Of a stretch of 19,382 bases of DNA, positions 13,856 through 19,382 are shown in pieces. This DNA comes from Alphaproteobacteria bacterium UBA7691. GTDB taxonomy: Bacteria; Pseudomonadota; Alphaproteobacteria; Ferrovibrionales; Ferrovibrionaceae. The stretch spans positions 1 to 19,382 of the forward strand of contig DLGP01000078.1 of NCBI GenBank assembly GCA_002482765.1, read 5' to 3'. The stretch's first letter is position 1. Each line of letters begins with the position of its first letter. Made by a program: the position numbers and the translations under genes. Below the pieces are notes generated by a model. The model had not been told where the DNA came from, made no database searches, and saw only the letters and a list, made by a program, of their open reading frames with translations.

Positions 13856-14752
13856 ATGTCAGCGCTGGATTGGGACAAGCTGCGCATTTTCCATGCCGTG
13901 GCCGAGGCCGGCAGCCTGACGCATGCCGGCGAGCAGCTTGGCCTGAGCCAATCCGCCGTCAGCCGCCAGATCGGCGCGCTGGAAGCGCAGCTTAACACCA
14001 CGCTGTTTCATCGCCATGCCCGCGGCCTGATCCTGACCGAGCAGGGCGAATTGCTGTTCCGCACCGCGCGTGACATTTTCAGCCGCCTGGCGGTGGCCGA
14101 GGCGATGATTGCCGATAGCAAGGACAAGCCTTCGGGCGACCTGCGTGTCACCTCCACCGTCACCTTCGGCACCGTCTGGCTGGCGCCGCGGCTGAAGGAG
14201 TTCATGGATCTCTATCCGGATATCCGGATTTCGCTGGTGGTGGACGACCACGAACTTGATCTTTCGATGCGTGAAGCCGATGTGGCGATCCGGATGTGGA
14301 AGCCCACCCAATCCGATCTGGTGCAGCGCAGGATGATCACCGTGCATAACCATCTCTATGCTTCGGTGGATTATGTCACCCGCCATGGCGCGCCGCAGAA
14401 TGTCGACGATCTGGATCATCATCGCCTGATCGTTTATGGCGAAGAGGCGCCGGCGCATTTCAACAATATCAACTGGCTGCTCAATTTCGGCGATCCGGCG
14501 CGGCCGCGCGAACCGGTGCTGACCGTCAACAATGTGTATGGCGTGATGCAGGCGCTGGTCAGCGGCCTGGGTATTGCTGCGCTGCCGGATTATCTGGCGC
14601 ATGGCAATCCGCGCATCGTGCGCGTGCTGCCCAATCTGGATGGGCCGAATTTTGATACTTACCTCGTATATCCAGAGGAATTACGCGCCACCAAACGACT
14701 TGCGGTGTTCAGGGATTTCCTGCTGCGCAAAGTTGCCGATTGGCAGTATTGA
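13856..14752 (+). CDS. lsrB: LysR-type regulator of the LsrB/VtlR type
   Basis: This 298-residue protein has an N-terminal winged helix (LDWDKLRIFHAVAEAGSLTHA, recognition helix about 32-41, SQSAVSRQIGALE) and a periplasmic-binding-protein-like effector domain. The gene follows trxB directly, as lsrB does in Sinorhizobium and vtlR-type genes do in relatives, and the sequence style (LRVTSTVTFGTVWLAPRLKEFMDLYPDI, DDHELDLSMREADVAIRMW) fits that group; orthology is inferred mainly from synteny. LsrB/VtlR affects envelope, oxidative-stress and sRNA genes. No cysteine is present anywhere in the protein, so any redox sensing must be indirect. The start ATG at 13856 has only a distant G-rich run upstream. 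A histidine kinase gene follows after six bases. Confidence 0.88.
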   Translation: MSALDWDKLRIFHAVAEAGSLTHAGEQLGLSQSAVSRQIGALEAQLNTTLFHRHARGLILTEQGELLFRTARDIFSRLAVAEAMIADSKDKPSGDLRVTSTVTFGTVWLAPRLKEFMDLYPDIRISLVVDDHELDLSMREADVAIRMWKPTQSDLVQRRMITVHNHLYASVDYVTRHGAPQNVDDLDHHRLIVYGEEAPAHFNNINWLLNFGDPARPREPVLTVNNVYGVMQALVSGLGIAALPDYLAHGNPRIVRVLPNLDGPNFDTYLVYPEELRATKRLAVFRDFLLRKVADWQY

Positions 14753-14758
14753 CCGGCA

Positions 14759-16960
14759 ATGGAAACCGCTGCGCTGGTTATTCCGAGACTGAATGAATTG
14801 CTGGTGCGGGTGCGCCGGCCGATCGACATGGTGGCGCAGGCCATTGTCGCCGGCCTGATGGTGCTGCTGCTGGCCGAGCATGTGCCGGCGCTGTGGCGCT
14901 ATGGCTATTTTGGCGGTGTGCTGCTGGTGCTGGCGGCGCAATATCTGCTGCATCGCGCCTTTCTGGCCGAGCGTGGCCGGCAGGAGATGGCGCGTGCGCT
15001 GGCCTGGCGCCGCCGTTTTGCCATTGTCTATGGCCTCAATGGCCTGCTGATCGGCGGCATGCTGATGGCGACGTTGCTGGCGCCGCGGAATGAAGCAACC
15101 ATGCTGGCGCTGCTCTGTGTCATCGGCATGGCGGTTTCCGGCGCGCTCACCGTGGCGGCGCATATGGCGCTGTCGGTAGCCATTGCCGTGCCGGCCATGT
15201 TGCCTTCGATCCTGCTGATGGGCTTGAGCGGCGAGCGCGATGATCTGCTGCTGGCGCTGGTCGGCCTGGTGCTGCTGGTATTGATCCTGTCCTTCGCCTG
15301 GCGGCTCAATCGCTATTACACACGCGGCGCGGCGTTGGTCGGCCGGCTGCGTGCCACATTGCGTGAGCGCGACAATGCCAGCCTGGCGGCGCAGGAAACC
15401 GAGGCCCGGCTACGCTCGGTGCTGGATAACGCGCCGTTTCCGATTGTGGTGGTGCGGCGCAGCGATGGCGCCTTCCTGTATTCCAACCGGCCGGCGGCGG
15501 CGCTGTTCGGCATTGCCATCGGTGCCGGCCTGCTCGGCTCGCGGCTCGACCCGACGCATCATGCGCGGATTTTCGATAATGCCGGCAGCGGCCAGGAATT
15601 CCAGCTCATCACCGCCCAGGGTGCGGTGATCTGGGCCACCATGGCGGCGGTGCAGATGCGCTATGCCGACGAGGCGGCGGCATTGGTGGTGGTGAATGAC
15701 ATCACGGCGCGGCGCACGTCCGAGGTCAAGCTGCGTGAGGTGGAGCAGCGCCTGCTGGATGCAGTTGGTGCGGTGCCCGATGGCGTGGCGCTGTTTGGCC
15801 CGGATCAGCATCTGCTGATCTGCAACCAGGCCTATGCCGGCATCGTCGGCCTGACCCCGGCCACGGCCCAGGGCCTGGATCATGCCGAGGTGTGCGAGGC
15901 ATCGGTGCGGGCGCGGCCGGCGCCGGCCCAGGCCGGCGTGCAGACCGATTATAACGGCTGGGTGGCCGAGCGGGTGCGTACTTTCAGCGAGGCGCGCGGC
16001 GAACCGCATATCTTCTACGACACGCGCGACCGGCGCTGGTTGCAAATCCGCGATTTCCGCCTCAGCGATGGCGGCACCGCCTCGCTGATCACCGATATCA
16101 CCGAACTGAAAAACCGTGAACGTGATCTGCATATCGCCAATACCAGCCTGGGCCAGCAGGCCGAGGTGCTGGCGGCCCGCACCGAGACGCTGGAGACAGC
16201 GCGCCGCACCGCGATCCAGGCGTTGCAGGAAGCCGAATTGGCGAATCGCGCCAAGTCGCAATTCCTGGCCCATATGAGCCATGAATTGCGCACCCCGCTG
16301 AATGCCATCATCGGCTTTTCCGAGATCATGGCGATGCGGCTGCTGGGCGCTTCCGGCGTGCCGCAATACGATCGGTATGCCGGCGATATCCTCTCGGCCG
16401 GGCGGCATCTGCTGGCGGTGATCGACGATATCCTCGATCTGTCCAAGGTCGAGGCCGGCAAGATGAAGCTGCATCTGACCCGGCTGCCCTGGAGCCAGCT
16501 CAAGGCCGATTGTCTCACCCTGGTGCGGCCGCTCGCTGCCGACCGTCTGGTGCAGCTGGTGGCGCCGAATGACATGGACGGCCTGCCGATCACCGCCGAT
16601 GAGCGGCTGGCCAAGCAGATGCTGGTCAATCTGTTGTCCAATGCGGTGAAATACACGCCTTCGGGCGGCCGGGTCACGCTTTGCCCGGAAATCCGCGAGG
16701 ATGGCGGTGTCAGTCTGGTGGTGTCGGATACCGGCCCGGGCATGAGTCCGCCGGACATCGCCAAGGCGCTGGAGCCGTTTGGCCAGACCGATACCGCCCT
16801 GGTCTCGCAGATGCGCGGCACCGGGCTAGGGCTGCCCTTGGTTAAGAACCTGATTGAATTGCATAACGGCAGTTTGGAGATTGACTCCGAACCGGGCCGT
16901 GGCACAATTGTTAAGCTGCATTTCCCGGTAGAACCGGCCGGGCCGGTTGAGCGAGGCTGA
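14759..16960 (+). CDS. Orphan sensor histidine kinase: six TM, two PAS, HisKA, HATPase
   Basis: The 733-residue protein has six hydrophobic segments between about residues 20 and 190, a PAS domain at about 213-325 (LRSVLDNAPFPIVVVRR), a second PAS at about 326-440 (LLDAVGAVPDGVALFGP), a coiled-coil stretch at about 445-495, a HisKA domain with the phosphoacceptor H508 in HMSHELRTPLNAIIGFSE, and an HATPase domain with N box NLLSNAVKY, G1 DTGPGM and G2 GTGLGL. It resembles the PleC/DivJ-like membrane kinases of alphaproteobacteria. It carries no receiver domain and no response regulator gene is near, so its partner is encoded elsewhere. Its start lies six bases after the LysR stop without an obvious ribosome-binding site, suggesting translational coupling. 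The PAS domains lack visible haem or flavin ligand motifs; the stimulus is unknown. Confidence 0.9.
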   Translation: METAALVIPRLNELLVRVRRPIDMVAQAIVAGLMVLLLAEHVPALWRYGYFGGVLLVLAAQYLLHRAFLAERGRQEMARALAWRRRFAIVYGLNGLLIGGMLMATLLAPRNEATMLALLCVIGMAVSGALTVAAHMALSVAIAVPAMLPSILLMGLSGERDDLLLALVGLVLLVLILSFAWRLNRYYTRGAALVGRLRATLRERDNASLAAQETEARLRSVLDNAPFPIVVVRRSDGAFLYSNRPAAALFGIAIGAGLLGSRLDPTHHARIFDNAGSGQEFQLITAQGAVIWATMAAVQMRYADEAAALVVVNDITARRTSEVKLREVEQRLLDAVGAVPDGVALFGPDQHLLICNQAYAGIVGLTPATAQGLDHAEVCEASVRARPAPAQAGVQTDYNGWVAERVRTFSEARGEPHIFYDTRDRRWLQIRDFRLSDGGTASLITDITELKNRERDLHIANTSLGQQAEVLAARTETLETARRTAIQALQEAELANRAKSQFLAHMSHELRTPLNAIIGFSEIMAMRLLGASGVPQYDRYAGDILSAGRHLLAVIDDILDLSKVEAGKMKLHLTRLPWSQLKADCLTLVRPLAADRLVQLVAPNDMDGLPITADERLAKQMLVNLLSNAVKYTPSGGRVTLCPEIREDGGVSLVVSDTGPGMSPPDIAKALEPFGQTDTALVSQMRGTGLGLPLVKNLIELHNGSLEIDSEPGRGTIVKLHFPVEPAGPVERG

Positions 16961-16986
16961 TCCGCTCCCGCTGCCCCCAGTTTGTT

Positions 16987-17001
16987 ATGCGCCTAACGCA
17001 T
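16987..17001. promoter_or_regulatory. LysR-type box 1 (ATGC-N7-GCAT)
   Basis: ATGCGCCTAACGCAT is an inverted repeat containing T-N11-A, the core of LysR-type binding sites; the flanking T and A extend the dyad to TATGCG/CGCATA. It lies 26 bases after the histidine kinase stop and upstream of the candidate sRNA. The nearby lsrB-type gene supplies an obvious candidate protein. Confidence 0.45.
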
Positions 17002-17032
17002 AGCTGGATTGCCAAATCAATGGATACTCAAA

Positions 17033-17047
17033 ATGCCGTAACGGCAT
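17033..17047. promoter_or_regulatory. LysR-type box 2 (ATGC-N7-GCAT, perfect palindrome)
   Basis: ATGCCGTAACGGCAT is a perfect 7-1-7 palindrome of the same form and length as box 1, also containing T-N11-A. Centre-to-centre distance from box 1 is 46 bp, somewhat over four helical turns. As RNA it would form a hairpin, but two related copies argue for a DNA site. Confidence 0.5.
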
Positions 17048-17092
17048 TACTTATCTCCCTGTCAGATGTTGCGTCGCAGCATCTTACGGTTT

Positions 17093-17214
17093 TTGGCTTC
17101 GGCCAAGAATCATGGCCGCGGTGGCTCCCCCGCCATCACGGTCGTCCGCGCGTCTCGCGCGCGGAGCCTCCCTGTTAAGACTTACCGGCCAGTTTTTGCT
17201 GGCCGGTTTTTTTT
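17093..17214 (+). ncRNA. Candidate C-rich small RNA, possibly AbcR-like
   Basis: The stretch folds into a chain of stable hairpins. TTGGC (17093-17097) and GCCAA (17102-17106) close a C(UUCG)G tetraloop. Then 17112-17125 pairs with 17132-17145 over 14 positions (one mismatch, a few G-U) with the loop UCCCCC, followed by CGCGCG-TCT-CGCGCG (17147-17161), single-stranded CCTCCC (17167-17172) and the terminator. CTCCC occurs at 17055-17059, 17125-17129 and 17168-17172. Exposed CUCCC motifs are the target-binding feature of AbcR (alpha-r15) sRNAs, which in Rhizobiales are encoded beside lsrB/vtlR; here the RNA is two genes from an lsrB-type gene. The 5' end is not defined; a further hairpin AGATGTTGC/GCAGCATCT (17064-17084) could belong to it or be part of the promoter. 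Family assignment is a hypothesis. Confidence 0.6.
17184..17214 (+). terminator. Intrinsic terminator of the candidate sRNA
   Basis: ACCGGCCAG (17184-17192) pairs perfectly with CTGGCCGGT (17199-17207) around a six-base loop, followed by eight T (17207-17214). The opposite strand has no T-run after the stem, so it serves plus-strand transcription. Confidence 0.92.
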
Positions 17215-17220
17215 GTCCAA

Positions 17221-17252
17221 AATTCGGCCAGCTTCAAATTCGGCCAGCTTCA
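17221..17252. repeat. Exact 16-bp tandem duplication
   Basis: AATTCGGCCAGCTTCA occurs twice in direct tandem, with the start of a third copy (AATTCA) running into the stop codon of the HAD phosphatase gene at 17256-17258. The identity suggests a recent slippage or short duplication in the space between the two converging transcripts. Confidence 0.9.
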
Positions 17253-17255
17253 AAT

Positions 17256-17909
17256 TCAGGCGGCCAGTTCGGCGGCCAAGTCCTGCATGTCGCGCAGCAG
17301 CACGCAGCCCATCGCTGCAAAGGCTTCGTCGGCATCGGAAGGCTGTGGCCGATAGGCACGCACCTGCATGCCGGCGCGGATGCCGGCCGTGGCGCCGGGC
17401 AGGCTGTCTTCCACCACCAGGCAAGTTTCCGGCCGGGCGCCGAACTGGGCGGCGGCGAACAGGAACAGGTCGGGCGCCGGCTTGCCGTTTTGCACCTGCT
17501 CAGCACTGAACAGATGCGCGCCGAAATGCGGCGCCAGGCCGGTCAGATCAAGGCTGAGGCGGATTTTCTCCAGTTCCGAGGAGGAGGCGACGCAACGCGG
17601 CCGGGTCAGCCCGGCCAGCAAAGCCGGCACGCCCGGAATCGGCAGCAATTCGCGCCGCATGCGGGCATAGGTTTCGGCCTGCAAAACGTCGCGGAAGCCT
17701 TCAGGCAGCGCCAGGCCATATACCTCGCTGGCATGGCGGAAGCAGCTTTGCAGGCTCAGGCCGGTGAAATCCGCCGTCACCCGGGCTTCGTCTATAGCCG
17801 CATCAAGGCCAACCTCGACCAGCTTTTCGTAGAATACCCGGTTCGCCAACGGCTCCGAATCAACCAGCGTGCCGTCGAGGTCAAAAATCACCAAGGCTGG
17901 AAAGGTCAT
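17256..17909 (-). CDS. HAD-superfamily phosphatase (subfamily IA, YieH/beta-phosphoglucomutase-like)
   Basis: The 217-residue hydrolase has the four HAD motifs: D10 and D12 in FDLDGTLVDSEP, serines in VASSSE (109-111), K143 in GKPAPD, and E167-D168 in VVEDSLPGA. The helical cap lies between motifs I and II (about residues 18-88). Sequence style is close to small sugar-phosphate phosphatases such as YieH, so a phosphosugar substrate is likely but not fixed. I chose the ATG at 17909, where the conserved fold begins; upstream in-frame codons would overlap msrP. Its start is four bases after the msrP stop, so it is co-transcribed with msrP, with GTGAG as a weak ribosome-binding site. A functional link with methionine repair is not obvious. 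Confidence 0.92.
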   Translation of the reverse strand: MTFPALVIFDLDGTLVDSEPLANRVFYEKLVEVGLDAAIDEARVTADFTGLSLQSCFRHASEVYGLALPEGFRDVLQAETYARMRRELLPIPGVPALLAGLTRPRCVASSSELEKIRLSLDLTGLAPHFGAHLFSAEQVQNGKPAPDLFLFAAAQFGARPETCLVVEDSLPGATAGIRAGMQVRAYRPQPSDADEAFAAMGCVLLRDMQDLAAELAA

Positions 17910-17913
17910 GCAC

Positions 17914-18894
17914 TCACATGAATAATTTGCGGCCCGCGCCGCCATCAATATCCTTATACAACGCCGCCACCTGTTCGCCATAGCCGTTATAGATCACGCT
18001 CGGGATCCGCTTGCCGGTGCCGATGATCTCTTCCGTGGCCTGGCTCCAGCGCGGATGCGCCACTGCCGGGTTCACATTGGCCCAGAAGCCATATTCATCC
18101 GGCGCCAGGCCTTCCCAGAAGGTGCGCGGGCGCTCATTGGTGAAGCTGAAGCGCACGATGGATTTCACCGATTTGAAGCCGTATTTCCACGGCACTGCCA
18201 GGCGGATCGGCGCGCCCATCTGCTTCGGCAGCGGCTTGCCATAGGCGCCGGTGACCATAAAGGCCATGTCGTGCATCGCCTCGGCCATGGTAAGGCCCTC
18301 GGTATAGGGCCAGGGATACCAATCCTGGCGCTGGCCGCGCGCCTCGTCGCTGCGCATGAAGGTCTGCATGCGCAGGAATTGCGCGCCATCCTTGGGCTTG
18401 GCCAGCTCCACCAGATGGCGCAAGGCAAAGCCGCTCCATGGCACCGTCATCGCCCAGGCCTCGACGCAGCGGAAGCGATAGGCGCGCTCTTCCACCGGCA
18501 TCTTGCGGATCAGGTCCTCGGCATCGATCTCAAACGGCTTTTCCACCAGGCCATCCACCTGGATGCGCCAGGGCTTGATGGTCAGATTCTGCGCCGTGTC
18601 ATAGATGCGTTTGGTGGTGCCGAATTCGTAGAAATTGTTATAGGTGGTGGCCACCTTTTCCTCGGTCAGCGGCCGGCCGGGGTCAAAGCCGGCATTCACC
18701 TTGGCCGGATAAAGCTCGGGCGCCACCAGTTGTGCCGCCTTGTCCTTGCCAAAGCCGGCGCGTGGCAGGCCGGCAAAACCAGCGGCAGCCGCACCGGCCA
18801 GGCCAAAAATCGCCTGGCGCCGATCCAGAAAAAATTTCTCCGGCGTGATCTCGCTTGCCTTCACATCCCAGATACGCCGCTGCCGGATCAACAT
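17914..18894 (-). CDS. msrP: Periplasmic protein-methionine-sulfoxide reductase, molybdopterin subunit
   Basis: The 326-residue protein is MsrP (YedY), which repairs oxidised methionines in periplasmic proteins using a molybdenum-molybdopterin cofactor. It has a Tat signal (D-R25-R26-QAIFG then AAAAGFAGLP) and the sulfite-oxidase fold with the cofactor-binding cysteine C143 in RFRCVEAWAMTVPWSG. Other conserved segments are YNNFYEFGTTK, GAPIRLAVPWKYGFKSVKSI and ANVNPxVxHPRWSQA. The ATG at 18894 is seven bases after GGAGG; a nearer ATG at 18899 is out of frame and stops after three codons. The haem-b membrane partner MsrQ usually follows msrP, but a HAD phosphatase is there instead. Electrons must come from an msrQ elsewhere or another donor. 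Confidence 0.95.
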   Translation of the reverse strand: MLIRQRRIWDVKASEITPEKFFLDRRQAIFGLAGAAAAGFAGLPRAGFGKDKAAQLVAPELYPAKVNAGFDPGRPLTEEKVATTYNNFYEFGTTKRIYDTAQNLTIKPWRIQVDGLVEKPFEIDAEDLIRKMPVEERAYRFRCVEAWAMTVPWSGFALRHLVELAKPKDGAQFLRMQTFMRSDEARGQRQDWYPWPYTEGLTMAEAMHDMAFMVTGAYGKPLPKQMGAPIRLAVPWKYGFKSVKSIVRFSFTNERPRTFWEGLAPDEYGFWANVNPAVAHPRWSQATEEIIGTGKRIPSVIYNGYGEQVAALYKDIDGGAGRKLFM

Positions 18895-18911
18895 GCCATT
18901 GCCTCCAAATG

Positions 18912-18951
18912 AAAACGCCCGGGCAGAAGGTAACCCCTCCCGCGCCGGGCG
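18912..18951 (-). terminator. Probable terminator between dps and msrP
   Basis: Read on the minus strand, CGCCCGG (18951-18945) pairs perfectly with CCGGGCG (18922-18916) and is followed by TTTT (18915-18912). The loop is 22 bases and the T-run short, so termination may be partial. The hairpin ends only about six bases upstream of the msrP ribosome-binding site, so it could also act as a leader structure for msrP. Confidence 0.5.
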
Positions 18952-18976
18952 CCAATCAAGCTTGAGTGAGGCCGGC

Positions 18977-19382
18977 TCACTTCTCCAGGAGCGAACGCAG
19001 CATCCAGGCGGTCTTTTCATGCACCTGCAAACGCTGGGTCAGCAGGTCGGCGGTCGGCTCGTCGCTGGCCTTTTCGGCGGCAGGGAAGATGGTGCGGGCA
19101 GTGCGCGCCACGGCCTCGTGGCCCTTCACCAGATTCTTGATCATGTCGGTGGCGGCGGGGATTTCCGCCTCTTCCTTGATCGAGCTGAGCTTGACGAACT
19201 GACCATAGGTGCCGGGTGCCGGGAAGCCCAGGGCGCGGATGCGCTCGGCCACGGCATCCACCGCCAGCGCCAGTTCGGTATAATGCTGCTCAAACATCAG
19301 ATGCAGGGTCTGGAACATCGGGCCGGTGACATTCCAGTGATAGTTATGCGTCTTCAAATACAGCGTGTAAGTGTCGGCCAGC
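18977..19382 (-). CDS. dps: Dps-family ferritin-like protein, 5' end outside the window
   Basis: The visible part encodes the last 134 or so residues (LADTYTLYLKTHNYHWNVTGPMF...WMLRSLLEK), with the start beyond base 19382. The TTG at 19357 is an internal leucine codon, not a start. The Dps ferroxidase residues are present in order: His in YHWN, His in TLHLMFEQ with an acidic residue four later, and D and E in LAVDAVAERI. Dps dodecamers oxidise and store iron using hydrogen peroxide and can coat DNA in stationary phase or stress. Length of the known part fits a roughly 155-165 residue protein. Upstream of msrP on the same strand, with a probable partial terminator between. Confidence 0.93.
   Translation of the reverse strand, partial: LADTYTLYLKTHNYHWNVTGPMFQTLHLMFEQHYTELALAVDAVAERIRALGFPAPGTYGQFVKLSSIKEEAEIPAATDMIKNLVKGHEAVARTARTIFPAAEKASDEPTADLLTQRLQVHEKTAWMLRSLLEK

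Noticed and set aside
15410..16474. 354-codon minus-strand frame opposite the histidine kinase
   Set aside because: It lies wholly within the PAS and HisKA coding region on the other strand and shows no domain.
17064..17092. Terminator of the histidine kinase gene
   Set aside because: The 9-bp hairpin AGATGTTGC/GCAGCATCT is followed by TACGG before five T, which is too far for a good intrinsic terminator.
17112..17921. 269-codon plus-strand frame over the HAD gene
   Set aside because: It starts in the candidate sRNA, runs through its terminator and is antisense to the HAD phosphatase motifs.
18895..18960. Riboswitch upstream of msrP
   Set aside because: The GC-rich leader (GGGAGGGGTTACC and a 7-bp stem) resembles no riboswitch consensus I know; a partial terminator is the simpler reading.

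Overview
The window looks like a high-GC alphaproteobacterial chromosome, probably of the Rhodospirillales/Rhizobiales type. This rests on a trxB-lsrB-type gene order, a DctPQM TRAP transporter, an msrP with a Tat signal, and the edge of a dispersed palindromic repeat familiar from alphaproteobacteria. Genes are dense and mostly ordinary chromosomal ones. No phage, insertion sequence, CRISPR array, rRNA or tRNA was recognised.

Bases 1-6811 form a catabolic or uptake locus. On the minus strand a short-chain dehydrogenase is followed by a KstD-like FAD dehydrogenase. Divergent from them runs a TRAP transporter (dctP, a strong intergenic hairpin, dctQ, dctM) followed by a metallo-beta-lactamase-fold protein that lacks the second metal site. 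The shared intergenic region holds a well-spaced promoter and two dyads. The layout suggests import of an organic acid followed by oxidation of a ring or chain alcohol/ketone; the substrate cannot be read from sequence.

Bases 6857-10079 carry arfB (ribosome rescue), then a convergent kdpD-kdpE pair in which KdpD has only its membrane-plus-kinase half and no kdpFABC is adjacent. Upstream of kdpD is a gene-free stretch ending in a perfect intrinsic terminator. It is preceded by a long hairpin with a UUCCUCC loop, and I read it as a small RNA gene.

Bases 10080-12841 hold an Lrp/AsnC regulator divergent from a 674-residue protein of unknown function that ends at a strong terminator. Bases 12858-16960 hold trxB, an LsrB/VtlR-like LysR regulator without any cysteine, and an orphan six-TM, two-PAS histidine kinase.

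Bases 16961-17220 contain no gene but are the most interesting part. Two copies of a 15-bp dyad (ATGC-N7-GCAT, each containing LysR-type T-N11-A) lie upstream of a series of stable hairpins, three CUCCC motifs and a perfect terminator. This looks like a C-rich small RNA. Its position near an lsrB-type gene recalls the AbcR (alpha-r15) sRNAs of Rhizobiales.

Bases 17221-19382 (minus strand) carry a HAD phosphatase, msrP (periplasmic methionine sulfoxide reductase, without msrQ) and a dps cut by the window end. trxB, the LysR gene, msrP and dps together give the right half an oxidative-stress flavour.
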